Origin: Symsagittifera roscoffensis
Lineage: Eukaryota; Xenacoelomorpha; Acoela; Convolutidae
Reading direction: 5' to 3'
DNA length: 64,000 nt
Assembly: GCF_963678635.1 (NCBI RefSeq)
Contig: NC_087065.1
Span: forward strand, 51,220,452-51,284,451
Shown here: positions 55,760 to 64,000 of the stretch, piece after piece
Numbering within the stretch: position 1 is the stretch's first letter
Layout: the number at the start of each line of letters is the position of its first letter
Notes under the pieces: generated by a model
Told to the model about the DNA's origin: nothing
Databases searched by the model: none
What the model saw: only the letters and a program-made list of their open reading frames with translations
Made by a program: the position numbers and the translations under genes

Positions 55760-56075
55760 GCAGAAATAAATCAGCAGAATTAAATCAAAATACTTAAAGC
55801 AACTACAATGTAAATCTCGAACAGCAGACAAAAAAACTCTAAGATGAGGCAACTAAGCAGAAAAAACATAAGCAGACAAATATTAAGCTGACAATTATGA
55901 GTGAAACGGAATGTGTCCCGTTCGAAAAAAAACAGGTCCTGTCAGACTTGACCCAAAGACCATTGCCGTCAAACCACAGATTCCAGAAAATGAATTTATT
56001 ATAAACTGGACCTAACTTTACCAATTTTATTTTTGACCATTCAGTGAAAGAAATGGATAATGGGAGAAGAGTCTA
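55760..56075 (+). repeat. Dispersed repeat with tRNA-like head, copy 2
   Basis: Partner of 49230-49560. Its minus strand has a weaker box B-like GGGTCAAGTC (55945-55954). Confidence 0.55.
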
Positions 56076-56544
56076 GAAACCGGCTGCAAACCTTATTGGA
56101 AAACATACTGGGGCATGTTCCTGAGTGATCACCATCATGATCACCAATAATTTTTTAGAATGTTTAACCCAAGTACCCCCTTTGAGTTCAAACCGAATGC
56201 TTTGATCTTCAGTCAGACCGTCCTTTTAACTATGAGCAAAAACTCAACACCCATAATTGAAACAAAAATTGAGCACGTAGGCCCGGAATTTCGACCAATT
56301 ACCATTGCACTAGCAAGAGTAGTATAGAATTTTGCGTACCTCGAGGGTTCCCAAACCTATGTCAGTCCATTTTATTGTTTCCAATAACAACCCTTCTGAA
56401 AAGCAAACAAAAATGAAAACTCTTGATTGGAGGGGTTGAGATTGGGCTAGGTCTACTGCGAGGTAAACTTTGAGGATTCAGACACTGTTTTGAAATATAT
56501 ATTGCAAAATTCGTTCAGAACTCTTTACTTGTAAATGTTTACAC

Positions 56545-56580
56545 GGAGGCGAAGCTGAGCTTCGCGCCACTTGCGATACA
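56545..56580. repeat. Best-preserved copy of the small hairpin repeat
   Basis: GAGGCGAAGCTGAGCTTCGC then GCCACTTGCGATACAA. GGCGAAGCT and GAGCTTCGC pair almost completely. Confidence 0.65.
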
Positions 56581-57525
56581 AAATATGAAAGCCGTTAGGT
56601 CGAAAAACAAATTCGAAAATACCGAAAAAGCTAGATCTATCAAAATGAATAAGGCTACTTTTGAAACAAAACAATCAAGACAATAGAATGTAAAATTGAT
56701 ATCAATAGAAAATTCACCAAGCGATACCAAAGCCGAAAAGACCTTAGAAGAAACCCGTTAAGCTGAAAAAAAATTCAACAAGACTTCTAAAAGTTTATTA
56801 AGTCCCCCTCACCGTGGGAACACACACACACATACAAAAACATTTTCGCTCCTCAAAAGACACAATATAATGACCTTAAGCCGATCTTAAATAGGCCAAA
56901 TCTTATTGCACCGAAAAAAAAAATTAATTCAAAAGCCAGTAAATATTCAAAAAACATTAAAACTACTAAAAAGTTATTTACTCCCTCTCACCTTCAAAAA
57001 CAAAAAAAAACTTCTTTTCTCGCCAATCGACGCAATATGAGGCCACTAAGCCGATATAATATAAGCCAAAACCTATTAAGCCAAAAGGAAAATCATGAAA
57101 TTTTAGCAAAATTACAATCGACCATTGGTTAAACGACAAAAATTTTTCGAACAAGACAGAGATTGGAAATCCTAAACACAAAATCTATTTGTAGCGGTAA
57201 AATGTTTGCTATGAGGGTTCAAGGAAATGAGTCCAGATGAAAAGGTCATAAGTCCTTCACAAAAATGACTCCTGTGAACTAAGTTGTTTACGGCGATAAC
57301 CGCAAGGATTAAGAGATAAAATTCAGGCAAGAAAAACATCTAAAACAAATATGCATTCAAACGTTTTTTACTCTGCGCAAAATTTTTTTGATGTGCCTTC
57401 AAAATCGAAAATCTTTCAAACAAATTTTCGGACAAACTACTAATCTAATATAGTCAAATATTAGCAAGATCAAAATATAGCAAAATATATAGAACATTGA
57501 GCATCCAGTTTGTTAAAACGGATCT

Positions 57526-57957
57526 TTAGAATGTTGACTTCTCATTCGTCGTTAAAACCTCAGGTTGCCTAGGGTTATGACAAACAAACCCAACACATTC
57601 TATTCTCCGCAAAACACTCTCAATCGGTCCTTGCTTGAAGTAACCAGGTCGGAATTCGTTGTAGTCGCACATCGGTATCAACCATCTCAGAATAACAAAA
57701 CATTCCCGTAGATCATTCTGTAAAATTAATTGTATTTGAGCAAAATACAATTCTTCGTTTTGACTGTCAGCCACGCTGACGACGTCTTCAATTTGTAAAT
57801 ATTCGCCTCTATGGAAAACTGGGGTATGCACATTCATAAACGAAACATTTTTGTTACAACCTTTATCGTTCAGTTTTTTGAAATTTGCGTTTGCCTTCCT
57901 TTTTGAAGCGCCAGTTTTAGCAACGCTTAGCATATTCTTACTACCTGAGACAACCAT
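57526..57957 (-). CDS. GATAD1-like protein, C-terminal BAH-like domain
   Basis: 143 codons from an ATG in good context (GCCATGG). The segment F-H-R-G-E-Y-L-Q-I-E-D-V-V-S-V, then Y-F-A-Q-I, L-R-W-L-I-P, G-P-I-E-S-V-L-R-R and F-V-C-H resembles the C-terminal half of GATAD1, a chromatin reader associated with HDAC complexes. This match is from memory of the family; a search should confirm it. Human GATAD1 has an N-terminal GATA-type zinc finger, which is absent here, and a longer end after F-V-C-H. Either upstream and downstream exons are missing (a possible acceptor TTTCAG lies at 57971, and GAG/GTTTTA near 57565 could be a donor), or this is a shortened paralogue or retrocopy. Neighbour of SMUG1 on the same strand, 3.7 kb away. 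Confidence 0.6.
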   Translation of the reverse strand: MVVSGSKNMLSVAKTGASKRKANANFKKLNDKGCNKNVSFMNVHTPVFHRGEYLQIEDVVSVADSQNEELYFAQIQLILQNDLRECFVILRWLIPMCDYNEFRPGYFKQGPIESVLRRIECVGFVCHNPRQPEVLTTNEKSTF

Positions 57958-58484
57958 GGCAAAACTGAAACATTGGAAGATAAGAATGCTTCGAAACTAG
58001 AAATCTGCATTACAATTAGCTGAATCTGATAAAAGAATCTGTTTCAGTTCAATTTCTTGATGAACTTGCTAATTCAGTTGATCGATTACGTTAAAATTGT
58101 GAATTAAACAAACGTTTTCGCATATTTTCAGTGCACCTTCAAGTTTAAACATCTAACTTCTAATTATAGAAAGATCAAAAATCATGAAAAGTGTCAAACA
58201 CGCTATTCACAAAAACTTATAAATCAAAATACTGCAATTGTATTAAGTCCTGGCTTCTCCTGTCTAATAAGCAGCGCTTCTAACGTTGATAACTTAATGT
58301 TGCTTAAAGCCTTGTTGAACCATTCACCGGAAAGAACATAACGACGGAGAGTAAGGTTAAATCCTATAACTATCGGCTAGCGTCAAGATAGAAATTTGCG
58401 TGCTTTCAATCGTTTCTACAAGAGCGAATTCAAAGTGGTCTTTCGTAACATCGGTTCGACGAACCTGTTACTGCTTGAAGGCTA
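57958..58484. other. Spacer upstream of the GATAD1-like ORF
   Basis: AT-rich, could hold its promoter or a 5' exon. Nothing specific recognised. Confidence 0.4.
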
Positions 58485-58576
58485 TTAATTATATGCAGAT
58501 TCAGTGAGCTCATGGCTGGGTCTCGGCAACCCCAGACCACAGGCTTAATTATAAGCAGAATCAGTGAGCTCATGGC
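58485..58576 (+). repeat. Two copies of a ~32-bp repeat, 60-bp period
   Basis: TTAATTATATGCAGATTCAG then TGAGCTCATGGC at 58485-58516, and the same with two changes at 58545-58576. Confidence 0.75.
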
Positions 58577-61500
58577 CCCCGGACCCCTGAGTACGAGATC
58601 ACTGACGGACTGTGACATTCGACTAGAATGGACAAAAATGCAGATGCAACAATTTCGAGTGTTTAGCAGCGAACCTTCCGAATTGGCGGTTTTGAAGGAT
58701 TAAGAGCGTTATTCAGACGATTAGACAAATCGTGAGGACTGAAGGATTCGGAAATTCCTAAATTAAAAAAAAAATTGAATTGATGACGTAATAATTCTAA
58801 GAAACGTCAAAAACGGCCAATTTGGAGAAAAGCCGAAATAGATACACAACAACAATAATTGCGACAACGACCACAACGAAAAAATTGAGAATCGGAATCA
58901 GAAAAAGGTAGAAGTAGCAGAGACAGCTCCGAGTTGCAACTATTGTGCCGCTACAATAGTTGCAAGGCCTTTGCGAACAACGGTGAAGGGTATAAGACAG
59001 CCTTCCGGAAGGAAAATAGAGGTCTTACTTCCTCAGATTCAAGAATCCGGAGGGGTCTCGGGACTGGAACTCATATCTTTTTACACAAACTTTTAGCTTC
59101 CCTATTATGCCCTGAGTTGAATTTAATTAACATCTGAATTCATTGTGCTAGGATGAGGAGCTAGGAGTTGGGGGAAGGGTTGATCCATCTTCGATGGAGA
59201 TGATGATTTTTATCTACTAAGCAAAAACAATAATATTTCAATAAATAGTAGTAGCCGTGTTTTTAGGAGTGACCTCGTGGTCTGAGGATACTAAGACCCA
59301 GCCATGACCTCACTATTTCTGGATGTAATTAAGTTAATTAGAGCGTTCTGGTCGAAGCCGGAAAGCAGTAACGTTTTTGTCGACCCGATGTTGAAAAGAT
59401 CACCAAAAGAACTGGCTTGGCAGAGACTGTGAAGAGCATGTAGAGCTCTGTTTAGACGTTGGCCAGTCGTCTTAGAACCTAGCTTTATTTTCCGTCGATA
59501 TGTATCTTCCGGGCGAATGTTACATAGATGTTTTTATGGCGCTCCTGGGTGTAATTTTTTTAACATCATGACCGGCAGAACCGTTAACGAGCACTCCGCG
59601 CCGAGCCATTGCTCACATTAACGCCCTTAATAGGCCAAAACCGCCGGGGCGGAAGGGTAGTTCGGAACGCGGAAGCCTTCCGGATTACCGTGAATAGCTT
59701 TTTAACCTAGTTAAGACCTAAAATTGAGAAATCAGGAAGGGTGGGGTGATCGGCCATCCCCTCGTTCCCTGAGAGGTTTGTGACCAAAAACACCTCAGAA
59801 ATCATCCCCCCAGACAAGATGTGATCCGACCCTCCCGTTTGTTGTTGACAGATTTATTGTTGTTACAGGCATTTATATCAAACAGGATTGTTACGATCAT
59901 TTTTGTAGCCCGTTTGTGAGGCTTGTACTGTAGGGTTGTTTGAGTATTTAAGCACGTTAGTGCTAATTTGCGCTCAATCCGGAAGGGTCTGCTGATTTGC
60001 GCTCAATCCGGAGGGGTCTTGGGAGAAGACTGATCCGGCAAGCAGTACAAAGAGCGACAAGAAAGGGCTCAACGACAACAACAATCGACTGTTGGGTATC
60101 GTTAACAAGTTTTGTATCCCTTTTGGTACAAAAAGTAAGATAGTAATCTGTGGGGGGCTCGACAGTGCTGCACTGTAGTGACCCTTCACCGAGCAGCAAA
60201 TATCCGAGTTAAGCACCTTAATTCGGATATTGAAGAAACCCGGAGGGGTATAGTATACTAAAATTTTTACTTTTATAGCCCATATTAATAACCCTATATC
60301 GTTTTTGAATGAAAAAACAACGAAAACAGACCGGTTTTTAGGGTCAAAACAGCGATATTTTGATCCCCCCACAAGTCGCGATTTTTGTCATATCGATAAT
60401 TTTTGAAACGGAAAAATAAGCTAAATTGTTTGCGTTACATCGTAATTTCACTACTAGAGTAGGTAGAACTAGTTAAGTTTAGTTCGGAAGTGATTGGAAC
60501 TATTTTGGTACCAAAAACCGAATTTTCGTGATTTTTGAGAAAACGGACCACTAAAAAATCAGAAAATTTTTTGAAATTTTTGAAATAGGACAGTAAAAAT
60601 AGTTGTTCGGACAACGTCCACTACTGAATCTACAGGCTATGAAAACCTTCCGGGTTACAGAAAAATCGATTTAACTTGTTTGATTCAGTGGATTCATCAA
60701 TCCGGAGTGGTCAAAATAGCATAGTTTTTTGTAAATTTTTTCAACTAAAACGTTTTAGATCGGGTTTTTTGAATTGAACTAGAAGAGTATAGGCCTTCTG
60801 AGCTCGGATCAATCATTTTTAGGTCAAAAAGAACAGAATTGCGGAAAAAGTTAGGCGGAACCTATAAGAGAGAGAAATTTCTTGACTTTAGAAAAAAGAC
60901 GTTTAGGCTAATAACTTTTGAAACTATTGAACAGATCCAGTTGATCTTGGTACCAATAGATCAGAAATTAGCTTAGCTTACTAAAAGGGACAAAATTATT
61001 TGAAAAAATAAGCGTGAAAATTTTTTGAGATTGTTTTTAGCAAATTCAACAATTCGCGAGGGTAGACCGCTCACGTTTTATAATTTTTTTTTTGGAAAGC
61101 CCTTACACCCCTACCAAAGGGTAGAAAGGGTTGAATAAGGCAATTGTACGCTGTTCTAGAAGAATAGGGAAGCTTAAAGGCACCAGAAAACCTTAATAGA
61201 GCCGAAATTAGGCTAGCGATAAGACCCTTCACCGCTAGCGTGAATTGTCAAATAAGAGGCTTAACTTCAATCCGGAAGGGTCTAGGCAAGGACCACATAC
61301 CATTCCTAGTTGATACAAACAGCATAATAGCATAGGAGAACGTACCCGGAGGGGTATAGGTTGAAAATCAAGGAAGTCTTAGAAAAGCTATTTTTACAAA
61401 AGCGGAGGGGTCAAAATTTTTTTTTCTCCTAAATTCGGAGGGGTCCCAATCCGGAGGGGTCTTGTTTTCACGAAACCGGAGGGGTCCTAAACCGGAGGGG

Positions 61501-62384
61501 TGTCAATTTTGCCAATCTGGAGGGGTCCTATTTTTGCCAATGCGGAGGGATACTGTTTTTGTCAACCGGAGGGTACCATTTTGTTTAAGGACTTAAGTAA
61601 ACAGAAGAAAAGATAATAGTGAGGGGAGTTAGGTTATCAGGAGACAGACTAGGAGCCGGTGACTGCACTGGAACTTGCCTTTAAAGAAAAAGACCAGACC
61701 AAAACAAAACAGGTCCAAACTCGGATATTCGCGACACAAAGTCTAAATTAAAAAAGAGTGTGTAACTCATTGGTGTGGGTTGAAATCCAAAACGTTTTTG
61801 AGAAAAGTGACTGCACTGAGGATTTTATTAGGTCTAGCTCGGGCAGTCCGAAGGCAAATAGGTAACACAGTACTCGGTGGGTGCAATAGACGCCCACTTG
61901 AGAAAATTACTGCCTTCAAGTTTTGTCTGTTTGGTGCAGCACCGAGCAGGGAAAGCTCTTTCTTTATAAAACAAGTTCGACTATTGTACTGCGACCGTCT
62001 AAAAGTACAATACACATACGTTTTTCATAAAATTATTCTTATTTTGTTATATCTGGTTTTAAATCAACAATTTGTGCTTAATTGGGTAGTGAATACACTA
62101 TCTTTTAAATTGACTGACATCATCATACTGTGCTAGTTCTCAAATCTTACGACTAATAATCGATTATTGTGAAATAAATTGTGAATACACTCTACCGTGA
62201 TAACATGCAAAGATTCGTGGTCACTATTTAATAGAACTTTTTGGATTTTATTGTGTTGTGTTATTATTATCGATAGTCAAAATCAAACTAGAAGGTCAGA
62301 TCAAATCGATAGTCAAAATCAAACGATAGTCAAACACTAGCAATCGAATTGAGTGTATAGGCATTAAGAAGTGATAAATTGAGA
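58577..62384 (+). other. Long leader of a plus-strand retroelement (inferred)
   Basis: No reading frame of interest in 3.8 kb before the gag-like ORF. It contains the G-rich motif series (59047-61577), a 29-bp-period duplication (59966-60019) and two GACCCTTCACCG blocks near 60180 and 61220 that are complementary to the GAAGGGTC form of the motif. Where an LTR begins or ends cannot be fixed because the partner LTR is outside the window. Confidence 0.45.
59047..61577 (+). repeat. Series of 16 CCGGAGGGGTC-type motifs
   Basis: The motif (CCGGARGGGTM, with small changes) starts at about 59047, 59648, 59979, 60008, 60239, 60702, 61272, 61345, 61402, 61435, 61451, 61475, 61492, 61516, 61541 and 61566, all on the plus strand. 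Ten lie in the last 310 bp, spaced 15-75 bp, in T/A-rich linkers. The motif is conserved while the linkers are not, which suggests selection or spread of the motif itself. Confidence 0.8.
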
Positions 62385-63719
62385 ATGACTCTAGACAAGT
62401 CAAGAATACCTAAACGAGGTAATAGCTCTAGGGAATTCATACCTAAAAAGCAAAGAAGAGCAATGACCGACCCTTTTGTGAAACGGATCGCGCGAGACCG
62501 GACCGACAAAGGGGAGACGGTTTCAGGCAGAATGGTTGAAACCAGGGGTCAGAAGTCCTCAGAAGAGCGGAAAGCTATGTTAGAAGTGGAGGCCCATAGG
62601 TACCAGGCCACGAATGAGAACCAGGAAATACATGGACCGGAGGGGAGAGACAGAAGGCTGGCGAGTGAATCTACTCCGGTAGAACATGGCCAAGATTTTG
62701 CCACTTCCACCGGGACACTGGACCGAGAGGAGATGTCGGAACTGTCCGAAATCTCTACTGAAATTGTGGCAACTAGAAAATCTCCAACAGACAACACCAT
62801 GATGGCAGCCGGGACGGAGAAACAGACAACGTCCTCATCATTCTCAGAAAGATTGAAGAACACTTTCGGAAACATCTTTCCATTCACCATGGGAGTGGGC
62901 ACAGGAAATGAAGGAGAATCCCAAGAGGAAGAAGAGGACGAAGACGAGCAAGTGGACTTTGGACCTCAAGTCAGCCTCAATAGTTCGACCCAGGAGAATG
63001 AGGCATACGTCGAAAGAGAGACTGGAACCAGGGACAAATTCGGTGTGGTGAGAACGATAAGCAAAGACGCAAACACACCAGGCCAGTCGAGAGGCTTTGC
63101 GAGTATGACAAATTCAGAGACGCGAACTGGGGAGAATAGAAACAAAGGGCTAGGCAAGTTATCGGCGGATCCTGAGGTGGATAATGAAAAGACGTCGAGG
63201 CAGAGAATCAAAGCCCGAATCTCGACCAACACGAAGCTACCTGTGATCGACAGGGTGACACCGCCACTAGTGAGGCCACTAGTGGAAAACGGGGCATCCT
63301 TAGAAGAAGCCTTGAACAACATGATGGGCAGTATAGGAGAACAAAATGAACAGATGTTCATAAGAATGAGTGAACTAGAAAGAGCAGTCCACATTGAAAG
63401 AGAAAGTCTGCGGGAAGAAATAAACCGCAATAGACAAGAAGTTGGTAGGAGCGAAAAACGCTTGAAGGAAAGAACGGACGAGCACATAGCGAAAAACTTG
63501 TCGCGAATGACAAGAGAAGCGGAACAGAGAGAATTACGCCTAAGAGACGACATGGAGAAGTTAAGAATTCAGCAAGTGCAGTCTCTTGGGACTCTTGAGA
63601 CAAAGATAGATGCGATGATGGAGAGGCGAACTCAGGCTATCATGGAGCAAGAGTGGACCAAAAGAAGGGGAACCGAACTCGGGAGGTCCCAGCAGGGAGC
63701 CGAAGGTGAACTTCAATGA
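62385..63719 (+). CDS. gag-like (ORF1) protein of a retroelement
   Basis: An uninterrupted frame of 444 codons from the ATG at 62385 to the TGA at 63717-63719. The start is basic (K-S-R-I-P-K-R-G). A short M-V-E-T-R-G-Q segment, a Ser/Thr/Glu-rich middle with an acidic run (S-Q-E-E-E-E-D-E-D-E-Q), a proline-rich turn and then a long charged coiled coil (about residues 310-430, R-E-S-L-R-E-E-I-N-R-N-R) follow. This is the make-up of a structural gag or LINE ORF1-type protein, not of an enzyme. No zinc knuckle before the stop. GC-richer than neighbours. It is intact, so the copy is young. The exact element class needs the sequence past 64000. Confidence 0.6.
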   Translation: MTLDKSRIPKRGNSSREFIPKKQRRAMTDPFVKRIARDRTDKGETVSGRMVETRGQKSSEERKAMLEVEAHRYQATNENQEIHGPEGRDRRLASESTPVEHGQDFATSTGTLDREEMSELSEISTEIVATRKSPTDNTMMAAGTEKQTTSSSFSERLKNTFGNIFPFTMGVGTGNEGESQEEEEDEDEQVDFGPQVSLNSSTQENEAYVERETGTRDKFGVVRTISKDANTPGQSRGFASMTNSETRTGENRNKGLGKLSADPEVDNEKTSRQRIKARISTNTKLPVIDRVTPPLVRPLVENGASLEEALNNMMGSIGEQNEQMFIRMSELERAVHIERESLREEINRNRQEVGRSEKRLKERTDEHIAKNLSRMTREAEQRELRLRDDMEKLRIQQVQSLGTLETKIDAMMERRTQAIMEQEWTKRRGTELGRSQQGAEGELQ

Positions 63720-64000
63720 CCATCAAAGGAGGAGGACATATGGATCCACTAGAGGTTGGGGCAGTTCATCAGGCTATGCCACAAGGGATAATAGAACATG
63801 GGGCCCAAACAGTAGAGCAAGTTCAAATGGGAACGGACAGACCTCAAACGAACGACCGACGCAAGGCACACATGCGAGTGGGAGAGGTGATTCCGGTAAC
63901 AGGAGACGTGCGAGCCCAGGGAGGAGTCATGAGGGCCAAGGGGGAAACAGTCACGGCGATTCGGATTGCAGGGATGCACCGAATACAGAGCCCTTAACAA
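63646..64000 (+). CDS. Overlapping +1 frame, Arg/Gly/Ser-rich, runs off the window
   Basis: In the +1 frame relative to the gag-like ORF, the reading is open from inside its 3' end to the end of the window. It gives P-S-R-E-P-K-V-N-F-N-D-H-Q-R-R-R, then S-T-R-G-W-G-S-S-S-G-Y and many R-G, N-G and S-G pairs, a composition typical of nucleic-acid-binding gag tails. It could be reached by +1 ribosomal frameshifting or represent the original continuation of ORF1 broken by one indel. The ATG frame at 63716-63997 is a different frame and looks less natural. Confidence 0.45.

Larger units (their letters stand above)
53823..57525. other. Intergenic repeat-rich DNA between SMUG1 and the GATAD1-like ORF
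   Basis: Holds repeat copies at 54195-54281, 54400-54965, 55760-56075 and 56545-56580 and AT-rich filler. 53823-53846 could be 5' coding or UTR sequence of SMUG1. No other gene supported. Confidence 0.5.

Noticed and set aside
61748-61795. TGGTGTGGGTTGAAATCC as a primer-binding site
   Set aside because: Starts TGG, but no LTR end can be placed next to it and the implied tRNA end does not fit a T-arm at the right distance.
61925-61950. TGGTGCAGCACCGAGCAGGG as a primer-binding site
   Set aside because: Looks attractive, but the upstream bases do not give a CA LTR end and the partner LTR is outside the window.
62966-63553. 195-codon minus-strand ORF opposite the gag-like ORF
   Set aside because: Ser/Leu-rich shadow of the charged coiled-coil coding strand.

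Overview
This window is eukaryotic, most likely from an invertebrate animal with an AT-rich genome full of transposable elements. The evidence is a split, intron-containing gene for SMUG1 (an animal DNA-repair glycosylase), a GATAD1-like sequence, several animal-type retroelement classes (a LINE with an APE endonuclease, a Mag-like Ty3 element, an env-bearing Ty3-like element), a hAT MITE with an 8-bp target duplication and a TA-flanked fold-back element. No bacterial gene organisation, rRNA, canonical tRNA or CRISPR array was seen. I cannot name the species.

Layout: 1-3560, decayed LINE on the minus strand (PHD-like cluster, APE endonuclease, reverse transcriptase). 4522-4721, assembly gap. 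4722-10915, decayed Mag-like Ty3 element on the plus strand with one LTR. 12019-29544, a 17.5-kb LTR retroelement on the minus strand with two 377/378-bp LTRs, a primer-binding-site candidate, a membrane-protein reading frame upstream of gag, gag, protease, a deleted pol, integrase, a small membrane ORF, an envelope-like region and a further unrecognised ORF. 29545-43300, intergenic DNA made mostly of old repeats: a composite repeat family, a fold-back element, a hAT MITE, a second LINE remnant (plus strand) and several tandem arrays.

44290-53846 holds the best-supported host gene: a minus-strand SMUG1 homologue in three coding exons. The spliced reading frame is 1,239 codons. The glycosylase domain (about residues 470-735) sits between long Gln/His/Ser/Pro/Ala-rich tails that look like transcription-factor disordered regions. 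Intron 1 uses a GC-AG pair and the 5.3-kb intron 2 carries repeats. 57526-57957 is a minus-strand GATAD1-like reading frame that lacks the GATA finger.

58400-64000 appears to be the 5' part of another, apparently young plus-strand retroelement: a long leader with at least 16 copies of a CCGGAGGGGT-type motif, an intact 444-codon gag-like ORF with a coiled coil, and an overlapping +1 reading frame rich in Arg/Gly/Ser that runs off the window.

Most of the sequence is therefore mobile DNA around two host genes. The most unusual items are the SMUG1 protein with giant disordered tails, the large LTR element with extra membrane-protein and unknown ORFs, and the G-rich motif series in the leader of the right-hand element.
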